From: Planctomicrobium piriforme
Lineage (GTDB): Bacteria > Planctomycetota > Planctomycetia > Pirellulales > UBA1268
Assembly: GCA_945871035.1 (NCBI GenBank)
Contig: CAMBUD010000021.1
Span: forward strand, 1 to 34,588
Direction of reading: 5' to 3'
DNA length: 34,588 nucleotides
Shown piece after piece: positions 24,691 through 32,734 of the stretch (its first letter is position 1; each line of letters opens with the position of its first letter). The notes under the pieces were generated by a model. It ran no database searches. It saw nothing but the letters and a program-made list of their open reading frames with translations, and was not told the origin of the DNA. A program made the translations under genes and the position numbers.

Positions 24691-26124
24691 CTAGGAAAAA
24701 ATTGTCTCGACTGGCTTGCCCTTGCCGTCCTCAGTCGCATAAAAGGGCCGCCCCTCAATGTCATAGACCGTCTTTGGACTCACGCCCATTGCCGTAAAAA
24801 GGGTGGCGTGGAGATCGGTGATCGTCACTGGGTTTTCGATGGCCATGCACGGCCGTTCGTCGGCGGTTCGGCCGTACACAAAGCCTTTCTTCGCACCGCC
24901 GCCGAACAGCACGACGGTGGAGCCACCGGTGAAGTGGCGGTGCTGGCCATAGTGGTTGGGCTGCTGCAAAAAATCCTTCGGGGAATTGGCTTGGTCGTTG
25001 GCCTTCGATCCGGGCTGGCCTTCCATAATCATGTCGCGGCTAAACTCGCTGGCAATAACGACGAGCGTTCGCTCAAGCAGGCCGCGGGCTTCCAGATCGC
25101 GGATCAGGGTTGCAATCGGTCGGTCGATCATTGTGTGCAACTTCGCCACTGTTTCATGGCCCCGGTCGTGCGTGTCCCAGTGAACAAACGGAATGTATTC
25201 AGTCGTCACCTCAACGTAGCGAGCACCGTTTTCAACGAGCCGCCGAGCCAGCAGACAGCCGCGGCCGAAGCGACCGGCTTCCCCCCCCATGTCGTACTGC
25301 GCCTGCACATCCTTGGGCTCCTGCGTGATGTCGAAGGCATCGCGTTCCTTGGCGCCTAGCAACCGATGGGCGTTTTCGAAGCTGCGGAGCATCGACTCTT
25401 GGTGGTAGTCGCTGGTGAACTGGCGATTCGGAGAAGCGGCCACAATTTTTTTGAAATGCTCGTAGCGGCTGGCGAATCGCCCGGGGTCCATCCCTTGCGG
25501 AGGTTGAACGGCGATCGCCGCCTGCTCGGGATAGGGAAGGTTCATCGGCCCAAACTCACTCCCGAAGAAGCCGGCCGTTGTGAACGCTTTGATCTCCTCG
25601 TTCTCGCCGATGCCTTCCAGACGCTGACCGATGTTGACAAAGGCCGGCATGACCGGGTTGCGGGGCCCAAGCACGCGACTCATCCACGCGCCTAGGTGTG
25701 GACAAGCGACCGTCTGTGGTGGAATGTAGCCGGTGTGCCAGTGGTATTGATGCCGCGAATGGAGGATGCTGCCCAAGTCCGGCTGCACATGCGAGTGGAT
25801 GAGCGTGGCCCGATCAAGCACACGGGCAATCTCCGGAAGCCCCGCACAAATCTGCACGCCATCGATGGCCGTTGGAATAGCGGGGAACGTGCTGATCACG
25901 TCGGCTACGGCCAGCCCCGGTGCAAACGGCTTGTATTTTTTTGGGTTAAACGTGTCGGGTGCGGCCATGCCACCGGCCATCCAGAGCACGATGATCGCGT
26001 CAGCCCTGGCAGCCGGATGCACCAGAGGCGTGCCTGCATTTGCCCCGGCCCGCGGCTCTGGCAGAGCAAGCGTGGCAGCGGCCGCTGCAGCGAGGCTTTT
26101 TAAGAGTTCGCGACGGTTTTGCAT
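24691..26124 (-). CDS. DUF1501 protein with Tat signal
   Basis: A 477-residue DUF1501 protein, related to the sulfatase/alkaline phosphatase fold. The N-terminus NRRELLKSLAAAAAATLALP is a twin-arginine export signal. Characteristic stretches are IIVLWMAGGMAAPDTFNPK, LIHSHVQPDLGSILHSRHQY, RYVEVTTEYIPFVHWDTHDR, and near the end VVIASEFSRD and VLFGGGAKKGFVYGRT. Family members are found with DUF1549/DUF1553 partners in planctomycetes; catalytic activity is not established. It starts 29 bases after the DUF1549 gene. The opening motif here reads MAAPDTF where many relatives have SHVDLFD-like residues. Confidence 0.93.
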   Translation of the reverse strand: MQNRRELLKSLAAAAAATLALPEPRAGANAGTPLVHPAARADAIIVLWMAGGMAAPDTFNPKKYKPFAPGLAVADVISTFPAIPTAIDGVQICAGLPEIARVLDRATLIHSHVQPDLGSILHSRHQYHWHTGYIPPQTVACPHLGAWMSRVLGPRNPVMPAFVNIGQRLEGIGENEEIKAFTTAGFFGSEFGPMNLPYPEQAAIAVQPPQGMDPGRFASRYEHFKKIVAASPNRQFTSDYHQESMLRSFENAHRLLGAKERDAFDITQEPKDVQAQYDMGGEAGRFGRGCLLARRLVENGARYVEVTTEYIPFVHWDTHDRGHETVAKLHTMIDRPIATLIRDLEARGLLERTLVVIASEFSRDMIMEGQPGSKANDQANSPKDFLQQPNHYGQHRHFTGGSTVVLFGGGAKKGFVYGRTADERPCMAIENPVTITDLHATLFTAMGVSPKTVYDIEGRPFYATEDGKGKPVETIFS

Positions 26125-26153
26125 CGATATTCCTCACTTTCTTATCGAAGACT

Positions 26154-28070
26154 TTATCGAATCAGTTGAAACTCAGGCAGCATGACGACCGCCCAGAGGC
26201 AGTCGGCCACGCTCTCGTTGGTCGGTTTTTCTCCGAGCATTTCCCGGGCGGCTGTCGTCTCTTGCGCTGTCGGTTGCCGAGCCAAAGCCGCCGCAAATAT
26301 CCACTTTACAATAGCATCGGCTCCCGGCCCATGCTGGCCCAAGATTCTAACGCCTCCCTTGGCAAACTCATTGGCTAAGCTCTGCTCGTTGGCTAACTGG
26401 ATCGCCTCGAGGGTTGTCAGGTCAGTGGGTCGGTTGGTCAACACCTGATCGCGGTTGGGTCGCCCGAGAGCGGCCATCAAAGGCGTCCCCTTCATGAGCA
26501 CCGCACGCACCATCGGCACACCACCGTTGTCCGCAGATCCGGCCACCGGTTCGCTTTTCAGGTGCGCCACTCGATCCACATCTGCGTCGGGCTTGGCGGG
26601 CGCGGCGTCGGCCAACATCCAGACTGCATCGGTGAATTGTTCTGCCGTCATCCGTCGGGGCAGCGGGCCATGGAAGAGGTAGTCGCTCCCCTGCAGCTGA
26701 CCAACGACTGCGGGCGTTGCAGCCCCATAGGACTCCGACGTGCAGATCATTTCCAGCACCTGCTTGACGTTCCACTCCTGATGCACAAGTTCACTGGCCA
26801 GCACGTCGAGCAGATGCTCGCTCCACGGCCGACTGCGGAGAGCGTCAACGGGATGGACGAGCCCACGGCCCATGAGTCGCTGCCAGAGTCGGTTGACGAG
26901 ATTGCGTGACAGCCAGCCGTTTTCAGGCTTCGTCATAACAGCAGCCAGCTGCTCGAGCCGCTTGTGTGGCGGCGATTGCGGATCGATCTGCCCAAGTTCA
27001 TCGAAAAGCCAAGCCGGCGAGGCCATCACGCCCGTTGCTTTGTCGCAGCGATGCAGTTGGAGTGGCTGTGCCGCAAAGATTGCGGCCAGATCGTACGTTT
27101 CTTTCAGCGTCCAGCGATCGACAAAACTATCGTGGCAACTGGCACATTTAAGATTGATACCCAGAAACGTCTGGCTGATGTTCTGCGCGAATTGGATGGG
27201 AACGGTCTGGCTGACATTGACCTCGCCACGCCACACAATGCCGTCAATGAATCCCCGCGATTCGTCACTGGGTGCGATCAGTTCTCTAACAAAAACATCG
27301 AACGGCTTGTTTTCCAGAAGTGACCGGTGCAGCCATTTTGTAATCTGCTTTCGCCCGCCGGTGATGAATCCTGTTCCCGTGTAGTCGTTGCGTAGCAGGT
27401 CATTCCAGAACGTCATCCAGTGCTCGGCAAAGGCGAGTTTGTTGTCGAGCAAAGAGCGCACCAGCGCCTGGCGTTTGGTGGGATGTGCATCGGTAGCGAA
27501 GGCCTCCACGCGATCGGGGTCAGGCAGGAGGCCGATCAGATCGAGGCTCACGCGACGCATGAATGTGCGGTCGTCGCAGCGCGGCGGCCGGCTAATCTTT
27601 TGCTCCTGCCAATACGCATCCACGATCCGATCGACTGGGTTTGTGCGCCCGGCTTGCACGGGTGGCAGTTCCACCTGCTGGAGTGCGAGCGGTGGTTCAT
27701 AGCCCACGCCCTTGAATGTGAAGCCATCCTCCCAGGGTGCCTGCTCTTCGATCCACTGTCGCAGCACGGCCACCACCTCTGGTGGCAGCGGCGGAGCTTT
27801 GCTGGGCATCCTGTATTCCGGATCGGCGCTGCTCATCCGCGCAATGATCTCGCTCGTGGCGGGCTTGCCTACCACGAATCCTGGCGTGCCAGAGTCGCCG
27901 CCCGCGAGCATGGCCGTGCGAGTGTTCATCGAGAAACCGCCCTGCTGGGCGTTGCCGGTGTGGCACTCGCCGCAATGCACGCGGAGCAGTGGCACAACTT
28001 CATGGGAAAAGTCCACGGCAGCAACAGGCACCGCAACCCAGAGCAGCAAGGCAAAAAGCGGTACACGCAT
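26154..28070 (-). CDS. DUF1549/DUF1553 protein with PSD1 cytochrome-c-like N-terminus
   Basis: A 638-residue exported protein typical of planctomycetes. After a signal peptide (VPLFALLLWVAVPVAA) comes a cytochrome-c-like PSD1 domain with VHCGECHTGNAQQGG (CxxCH haem motif) and a possible distal Met in EYRMPSKAPPLP. The DUF1549 domain follows (RRVSLDLIGLLPDP, WMTFWNDLLRNDY) and includes a second CxxCH, LKCASCHDSFVDRW. The C-terminal DUF1553 region has NLVNRLWQRLMGRGLVHPVD and RRMTAEQFTDAVW. It is shorter than many relatives (often 700-1,100 residues). No reaction is proven for the family; carbohydrate degradation with redox chemistry has been suggested. First gene of a three-gene operon. Confidence 0.93.
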   Translation of the reverse strand: MRVPLFALLLWVAVPVAAVDFSHEVVPLLRVHCGECHTGNAQQGGFSMNTRTAMLAGGDSGTPGFVVGKPATSEIIARMSSADPEYRMPSKAPPLPPEVVAVLRQWIEEQAPWEDGFTFKGVGYEPPLALQQVELPPVQAGRTNPVDRIVDAYWQEQKISRPPRCDDRTFMRRVSLDLIGLLPDPDRVEAFATDAHPTKRQALVRSLLDNKLAFAEHWMTFWNDLLRNDYTGTGFITGGRKQITKWLHRSLLENKPFDVFVRELIAPSDESRGFIDGIVWRGEVNVSQTVPIQFAQNISQTFLGINLKCASCHDSFVDRWTLKETYDLAAIFAAQPLQLHRCDKATGVMASPAWLFDELGQIDPQSPPHKRLEQLAAVMTKPENGWLSRNLVNRLWQRLMGRGLVHPVDALRSRPWSEHLLDVLASELVHQEWNVKQVLEMICTSESYGAATPAVVGQLQGSDYLFHGPLPRRMTAEQFTDAVWMLADAAPAKPDADVDRVAHLKSEPVAGSADNGGVPMVRAVLMKGTPLMAALGRPNRDQVLTNRPTDLTTLEAIQLANEQSLANEFAKGGVRILGQHGPGADAIVKWIFAAALARQPTAQETTAAREMLGEKPTNESVADCLWAVVMLPEFQLIR

Positions 28071-28122
28071 TTGAAAATTTTCGATTCTCGGAGGCAGCGA
28101 GGGCCTCTACCTCTGGACGGCT

Positions 28123-28137
28123 ACAAAACTGTTTTGT
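28123..28137. promoter_or_regulatory. 15-bp palindrome upstream of the DUF1549 operon
   Basis: ACAAAAC-T-GTTTTGT is a perfect 7-bp inverted repeat around one base, 53 bases upstream of the start codon. Its length and symmetry fit a dimeric repressor site. An AT-rich stretch that could hold the -10 element lies just upstream (28145-28160). No regulator gene is adjacent. Confidence 0.4.
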
Positions 28138-28259
28138 GAGTGGGCATATCGCATATTAAAAATGATACACATTCGGCGCACACCATTGACTGTTGCCAGT
28201 TTTTACTCGCCAACGGCCTCCATTGGGCATTGGTGAGCCGTGACTGAGTCGTGATTCAC

Positions 28260-29381
28260 TTATTGCTGGGCAGGCTTTGTCTCAGTGGCTGAAGCTTCGT
28301 TAAACGGGCCATTGAGCACCGCGGTGGGACAGTCGTGCCGACCGGTCTGATCGATGATGAATCGGGCTTGGGCCCGCAGTGCATCGGGGCATTGCCAGTC
28401 GTTGGGTGACGCTGTGGCAGCGGTGAGGTTGAGGACTAGGTAAGGGGGAATATCGTGTGCCGTCTCACGAATGGGCACCGTCTTGGGATCCATGCCTGCG
28501 AGCAGATCCGCTGCTAAGCGCCCGGCCACCAAGCCCACCTCCAAAAAATTAAAACCCACGTCAAACAAAGTGCCCCGCTCGGGCCTCCCCGGGTTGACAC
28601 TGAAAACCGGAACCCCCGACTTGGCAGCCATTGCAATGATCGAGTCAATGGCACTGACGACTGTTGTATCGCCCGGGACAAAGATCGCTTCAGCCCCGCG
28701 TGAGATTGTCGACTGCACAGCCTCGATCACGCCTGAAGAGTTTTCAACAGGAGCCTCCAGAAGTTGGATGCTCCGCGCAGCGCAACTCACGCGTGCTAAC
28801 TCCATAAACCGTCGCGAATTACTCTCGGATGGATTGTGGGCCACGCCGACTCTCTGCAACCGCGGGTTGATCTGTTGGGCAATCCGAAACGTTGCGTCCA
28901 CCGGTGCCAGACTGCCGTAACCCACTAGGTGGGGCGGGTGCACAAGCGGATCGTTGCGGTCGAGGCCAACGCCTGCCGAGAACGGGTCGGCTACCGCCGC
29001 GAAGACGTGCTTGAGTCGGCCGTGGACATTGGCGTTTGCGACCGCTTGGAGCGACGGTGTGCTGGAAGTGAGCACAAGATCGAATGGACCACCGACGATT
29101 TCACGCGCAATTGCGTTGCCCAGTGAGATATCTCCCTCGGCGTTGTAGCGTCGGATCGTAACCGTTTTGCCATCGATCCAGCCGCGTTCTGCCAGCCCAG
29201 TAATCATGCCCTTAACAGCGTCTTCGAGCACCGATGAACTGGTCTGCTGCAACACCGCAATCGCAGGCAGTGAACGCCGGGAGGATTGTCTGTCAGTGGC
29301 CAGCAGCAACGCCGATGCCCCCACTAGGAGCAGAATGGTCGGCAGCGAGCGACGCAGGAAAGCAACTCTCAGCGCGGGCAT
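28260..29381 (-). CDS. ABC transporter substrate-binding protein, TrpX-like (ABC_sub_bind family)
   Basis: A 373-residue periplasmic binding protein. The N-terminal hydrophobic segment (LPTILLLVGASALLLA) is a signal anchor or uncleaved signal, without a lipobox Cys. The binding fold shows AIAVLQQTSSSVLEDAVKGM, GWIDGKTVTIRRYNAEGD, LVLTSSTPSLQAVANA, FAAVADPFSAGVGL, RVGVAHNPSESNS, and AEAIFVPGDTTVVSAI, the order of the ABC_sub_bind family that includes TrpX. ATG 29381 has AAAGGA eight bases upstream; an ATG at 29402 overlaps the ATPase end. It is the last gene of the STAS-permease-ATPase-SBP operon. Family ligands include aromatic amino acids, but the ligand here is unknown. Confidence 0.9.
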   Translation of the reverse strand: MPALRVAFLRRSLPTILLLVGASALLLATDRQSSRRSLPAIAVLQQTSSSVLEDAVKGMITGLAERGWIDGKTVTIRRYNAEGDISLGNAIAREIVGGPFDLVLTSSTPSLQAVANANVHGRLKHVFAAVADPFSAGVGLDRNDPLVHPPHLVGYGSLAPVDATFRIAQQINPRLQRVGVAHNPSESNSRRFMELARVSCAARSIQLLEAPVENSSGVIEAVQSTISRGAEAIFVPGDTTVVSAIDSIIAMAAKSGVPVFSVNPGRPERGTLFDVGFNFLEVGLVAGRLAADLLAGMDPKTVPIRETAHDIPPYLVLNLTAATASPNDWQCPDALRAQARFIIDQTGRHDCPTAVLNGPFNEASATETKPAQQ

Positions 29382-29394
29382 CTTTGTTGGTCCT

Positions 29395-30207
29395 TTAGAC
29401 ATACCGTTCGGCCAGTGTTTTTGCGGCAGTTTCATCGAGTTGATCGGCAGACCGCAGGCGGTTGAATCGCTCCGTAAGCTCGTCGACAGACAGCCGACGC
29501 TTGGCGATCCCCTGCACATCGAAAGCGATTTGGCCCCGATGCACAAGCAGCAGCCGATCGCCGAGTGCTGCTGCTTGCGTCAGCGAATGGGTCACCATCA
29601 GAGCCGTGAGATTGTGGTCTCGAACCAGACGGGCTGTGGCCTGCACGACGCGGTCGGCGGCAGCCGGATCGAGCGCGGCGGTGTGCTCGTCAAGAAGCAG
29701 GAGATCGGGACGGTGCCACGTTGCCATCACGAGCGTGACAATCTGCCGCTGCCCGCCCGAAAGCGATCCAATGGGCTGATCCAGCCGCGTCTCAAGACCC
29801 GGTGCAATCGCCGCCAATCGCTCGGCTGCTGCGCTTTGCAGCGCGCGAGTCGTGGCCCACGAAAGCCCCACTCGCCGGCCGCGGCAGGCAGCCACAGCTA
29901 TGTTTTCCAGTACGGTGAGATTGGCCGCTGTGCCGGCCCGTGGATCCTGAAAAACGCGTCCTAAAAACCGAGCCCGCTGGTCTTCGCGCCAGCGTGTGAC
30001 GTCGCAGCCAGCTAGGCGAATGGCGCCGCCATTGAGCCGAACGGTTCCAGCGATTGAGCCCAAGAGCGTGCTCTTTCCCGAACCGTTGGTGCCGATCATC
30101 ACCACAAACATGCCCGCCGGTACTGTGAACGACACGCCGTTCACGGCACGAATCAGTGGGCTGCCTGGGGCAGAAAACGTAACGGTGGCAGCAACGACTT
30201 CAAGCAT
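29395..30207 (-). CDS. ABC transporter ATP-binding protein, TrpZ-like
   Basis: This 270-residue ATPase has Walker A GTNGSGKST (39-47), Q-loop VFQDPRAGT, signature LSGGQRQ (149-155), Walker B LLLLDE (169-174) followed by HTAALDP, and the switch His in MVTHSL. FQDPRAGTAANLTVLENIAVA is typical of the ATPases of the TrpXYZ-like systems. It lies between the permease (25 bases upstream) and the binding-protein gene (13 bases downstream). It carries every residue required for ATP hydrolysis. Confidence 0.93.
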   Translation of the reverse strand: MLEVVAATVTFSAPGSPLIRAVNGVSFTVPAGMFVVMIGTNGSGKSTLLGSIAGTVRLNGGAIRLAGCDVTRWREDQRARFLGRVFQDPRAGTAANLTVLENIAVAACRGRRVGLSWATTRALQSAAAERLAAIAPGLETRLDQPIGSLSGGQRQIVTLVMATWHRPDLLLLDEHTAALDPAAADRVVQATARLVRDHNLTALMVTHSLTQAAALGDRLLLVHRGQIAFDVQGIAKRRLSVDELTERFNRLRSADQLDETAAKTLAERYV

Positions 30208-30232
30208 GGCGCAAGCGTCCTATAAAAAACTT

Positions 30233-31147
30233 TCAACGGGCGGCGGCAGATTGAGAGCCGCGCACCAATAGGCGCGGTACAACCAACGCCGCCAGCACGA
30301 CGACGGCTGTTGTGAACTTGAGCCAGTCGGGATCTAAACCCGCGCGAAGCGCGGTGGCAACCAGCAGCCTAAATGTGACACTGCCGGCCAGGGTGCCAAT
30401 AATCGCCCCGCCCAAGCCCACGGAGCCCACAAGTGCCGAACCCAAAAAGACACTCGCCATCCCCCACACGATCATGCCGATCCCCATCTGTACGTCAGCG
30501 AATCCTTGATACTGCGCAACCAATGAGCCCGAAAGAGCTGTCAACGCATTGGCGATGGCGAGCCCTGCCACCGTCATCGCGCCGGTGTTGCGACCGAGCG
30601 CGCGAGCCATCGTGGGCATGTTGCCGCCGGCCCTCATGGCTGTGCCCAACTTGGTACGTAAAAAAAGATAGAGCAGAACAACAGCAACTGTTGCCGTCAG
30701 CAATACGAAGCCGAGCCGCGCGGCCTCGCTGGCGGCTGCGCCAGAAAAACCAATCTGACCGACCGTAGACAGCAGGGCCGCATCGGCGCGGTCAAACAGG
30801 GTTATGGTGCCGGAAAGCGGCCTATTACTTTGCCCAAGGACCACCAGATTCACGCTTGCCAGTGCCGTCATCATGAGAATACCAGACAAGAGCGGCTCAA
30901 CGCCGAGCACCGCGTGCAACAGACCGGTGCAGGCACCGGCCGAGGCACCGGCTGCCATGCCGGCCAGTGTGGCGATCGCAGGATCAACTTCCCAGACCAG
31001 CAGCACGGCTGTGACGACAGCCCCCAGCGTGAATGAGCCGTCAGTGGTAATGTCGGCAAAGGAAAAGAGACGGTAGCTCACAAACATGCCCAGCGCCACC
31101 AACCCGAGCGCCACCCCAAATGTCCATGTCGACAGGAGGGTAATCAT
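30233..31147 (-). CDS. ABC transporter permease, TrpY-like (BPD_transp_2 family)
   Basis: A 304-residue integral membrane protein with about eight or nine hydrophobic segments. It begins with FGVALGLVALGMFVSYRLFSFADIT, where FxFADIT-TDGSF matches the LXXXDLTVDGSF-like opening of this permease family, and has a coupling-helix region around LGTAMRAGGNMPTMARALGRN. The ATG at 31147 overlaps the stop codon of the upstream STAS gene as ATGA, so the permease is translationally coupled to that protein. A longer frame to 31192 is rejected because it lies within the STAS gene. It forms the channel for the ATPase and binding protein downstream. Confidence 0.93.
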   Translation of the reverse strand: MITLLSTWTFGVALGLVALGMFVSYRLFSFADITTDGSFTLGAVVTAVLLVWEVDPAIATLAGMAAGASAGACTGLLHAVLGVEPLLSGILMMTALASVNLVVLGQSNRPLSGTITLFDRADAALLSTVGQIGFSGAAASEAARLGFVLLTATVAVVLLYLFLRTKLGTAMRAGGNMPTMARALGRNTGAMTVAGLAIANALTALSGSLVAQYQGFADVQMGIGMIVWGMASVFLGSALVGSVGLGGAIIGTLAGSVTFRLLVATALRAGLDPDWLKFTTAVVVLAALVVPRLLVRGSQSAAAR

Positions 31148-32445
31148 GGCTGAACTCCTGTGCGGATCGACAGTGGCGCAAACCAGCAGCAACCCCGCAC
31201 AAATTCCGACTGCCCACTACCCAGCATCGGCTGAGGGTCGTCCAGGAGATGCATCACGGCCAGCGGCTCGGAGGAGGCTAGAGCGTCGACCATCGCTAGC
31301 AAATCGACAGTGCCTCGCTTGAGCGGGCGGAACGGAAAGATAGCAGCATGGGCGTGACCAAAAAGACCGCCCTCACCGAGCGGCCGAACAAATGAATGCA
31401 GCTGATGGCCTGAATGCAGTTGATGGTCTTGTGGCTCTCCGCTGGTCACCACACCCACAACGAGAGCCGTGCGCCGCGCATGAACGGGTTCACGCGAAAA
31501 ACTCAACCAACGGGCTGCCACAGCAGGGATGCCGGCACGCGGACACTCGATCGACGACGCCTCGGCCAGCGGCCGAATGAGTTCGACTCCCACGAGCCCG
31601 GACACCTCCCCGATGAGCACGATCGCGATTGTCTCGGATTGCGACCGCTCCAATAGTTGTCCTGCAAGCTCAGAAAACCGCACGGAAGACTCGTCGCTGG
31701 CTGGTTCGAATCCGGCTCGGCCGCGCGGCAGGCCTTCCCAGGCAAGGCCCGCTGCCATCTGGATTTCAGGCACGAGGCCATCTGCTCCGATCAGATAATC
31801 GATTGCAGCCAAAGGCTGTGGTGGGCGGTAAAAAACGGCCCCACAGGCCGCCAGCATCTCGCCGGCATGAGCCGCTAAGACCGCATCTTTAGCCAGTGCC
31901 CCAATGCCAAGACCGAAGGAGTGGCGGGAAAACTGCCGCACGCTTGCAACGGGGATGCTGCCGAGCAGCGTTGCATCAGTCGATCCGATAAGCGTTGCCT
32001 GAAGATGGCCCCTGCCTGGTGGCTCTAATCCGACGAGCACAATGCGGCCGTCGCAAATATCGGCAGCAACAGCCTCTGATTCTGCACCAGCTGCATTGGC
32101 AAGCGTCGCTGCGGATTCTGCGACTACCTGCCGAGAGTCCAGCAGAAAAGAATCTAGCTTCGTCACTTGCAACACCCGAGTCACTTGCTCGCTGGCCGCT
32201 CCCACGAGGCATTGGCCGCCCACTGCCTTCGCCGCACGATAGGTATTGAAGAGCAGGCGGATACCAGCCGAACTGAGAAAGCTGACCGCAGACAAGTCGA
32301 GCCGGATGGTGTGTCGTCCGCGCCGCAATTCCTCTTCGACTGCGCGCTCCAGTTGCTCGCCGGATTCCGCATCCAACCACCCACTGACAAGCAACTCCAC
32401 TTCGTTACCGCTGTCCCGTCGCTCGATTGTGGTTTCCATGGGCAT
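31144..32445 (-). CDS. STAS-domain protein with large unrecognised C-terminal region
   Basis: A 433-residue protein (ATG 32445; ATG 32439 also possible). Residues about 1-110 form a STAS domain of the anti-sigma-antagonist kind: LDLSAVSFLSSAGIRLLFNTY (motif in part), in which Ser59 aligns with the phosphorylated Ser of SpoIIAA and SSAG replaces DSSG. From about 150 to the end there is an alpha/beta-like region with no membrane helices that I cannot place in any family; it contains GLGIGALAKDAVLAAHAGEM, IAIVLIGEVSGLVGVELI, and GLFGHAHAAIFPFRPL. A short HQLHS repeat comes from an 18-base duplication. It is the first gene of the TrpXYZ-like operon and overlaps the permease by 4 bases. The domain could sense or gate transporter activity, or feed a partner-switch; both are inferences. 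Confidence 0.8.
   Translation of the reverse strand: MPMETTIERRDSGNEVELLVSGWLDAESGEQLERAVEEELRRGRHTIRLDLSAVSFLSSAGIRLLFNTYRAAKAVGGQCLVGAASEQVTRVLQVTKLDSFLLDSRQVVAESAATLANAAGAESEAVAADICDGRIVLVGLEPPGRGHLQATLIGSTDATLLGSIPVASVRQFSRHSFGLGIGALAKDAVLAAHAGEMLAACGAVFYRPPQPLAAIDYLIGADGLVPEIQMAAGLAWEGLPRGRAGFEPASDESSVRFSELAGQLLERSQSETIAIVLIGEVSGLVGVELIRPLAEASSIECPRAGIPAVAARWLSFSREPVHARRTALVVGVVTSGEPQDHQLHSGHQLHSFVRPLGEGGLFGHAHAAIFPFRPLKRGTVDLLAMVDALASSEPLAVMHLLDDPQPMLGSGQSEFVRGCCWFAPLSIRTGVQP
31393..31428 (-). repeat. In-frame 18-base tandem duplication inside the STAS gene
   Basis: TGAATGCAGCTGATGGCC (31393-31410) is followed directly by a copy with two substitutions (31411-31428). It keeps the frame and adds six residues, giving HQLHS twice in the protein. 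Confidence 0.7.
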
Positions 32446-32516
32446 GAGTCTGGCAATTATTCGATTCTTCTGCCAGCCCATGCGTGGGCGTCGCTCACGA
32501 TCGCCCCAGCTGCCCA

Positions 32517-32545
32517 TGGACAAAGTCCTCCATGCACTTTGTCCA
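32517..32545. promoter_or_regulatory. 10-bp inverted repeat upstream of the STAS-ABC operon
   Basis: TGGACAAAGT (32517-32526) and ACTTTGTCCA (32536-32545) are exact inverted copies with a 9-base centre, about 72 bases upstream of the STAS start codon. It may be a dimeric operator or a leader hairpin. It lies in the 289-base gap between aroE-like and STAS genes. Confidence 0.45.
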
Positions 32546-32584
32546 CTTGAAAACCTCCGATTTTTTACGGGTGCTACGCTCCCG

Positions 32585-32603
32585 GGACCGCATCGTGCGG
32601 TCC
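32585..32603. promoter_or_regulatory. 8-bp hairpin GGACCGCA-TCG-TGCGGTCC
   Basis: A perfect 8-bp stem with a 3-base loop, downstream of the aroE-like gene on its own strand. The stem could act as a terminator for the aroE-like transcript, but on that strand it is followed by an A-run rather than a U-run. Confidence 0.35.
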
Positions 32604-32613
32604 AACACGTGGT

Positions 32614-32622
32614 TTATCCACA
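32614..32622 (+). other. Perfect DnaA-box sequence TTATCCACA
   Basis: TTATCCACA matches the high-affinity DnaA box consensus exactly. A 10-bp palindrome CTAGCGCTAG lies at 32628-32637, and TTTGTCCAC (a degenerate match) at 32538-32546. A single box can arise by chance; no origin-type cluster or dnaA gene is seen. Confidence 0.35.
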
Positions 32623-32734
32623 GACTGCTAGCGCTAGGCACTGTCAGTCGGATTGTTTCGGCGATTTGGTGGCAGCCATTGCATGTGGCCCATTTGTGGC
32701 CCCTTTGGATTACCGTCAACTTCACTGCGTAGGC

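Noticed and set aside
31700..31716. A T-arm-like sequence GCTGGTTCGAATCCGGC suggesting a tRNA
   Set aside because: The 5-bp stem and TTCGAAT loop are present, but the following seven bases have no partner at the expected 5' distance, no D-arm or anticodon arm can be folded, and it lies inside the STAS coding sequence.
32614..32622. The DnaA box as evidence of the chromosome origin
   Set aside because: There is only one exact box, no AT-rich unwinding region and no dnaA, dnaN or gyr genes. I keep it only as a possible regulatory site.
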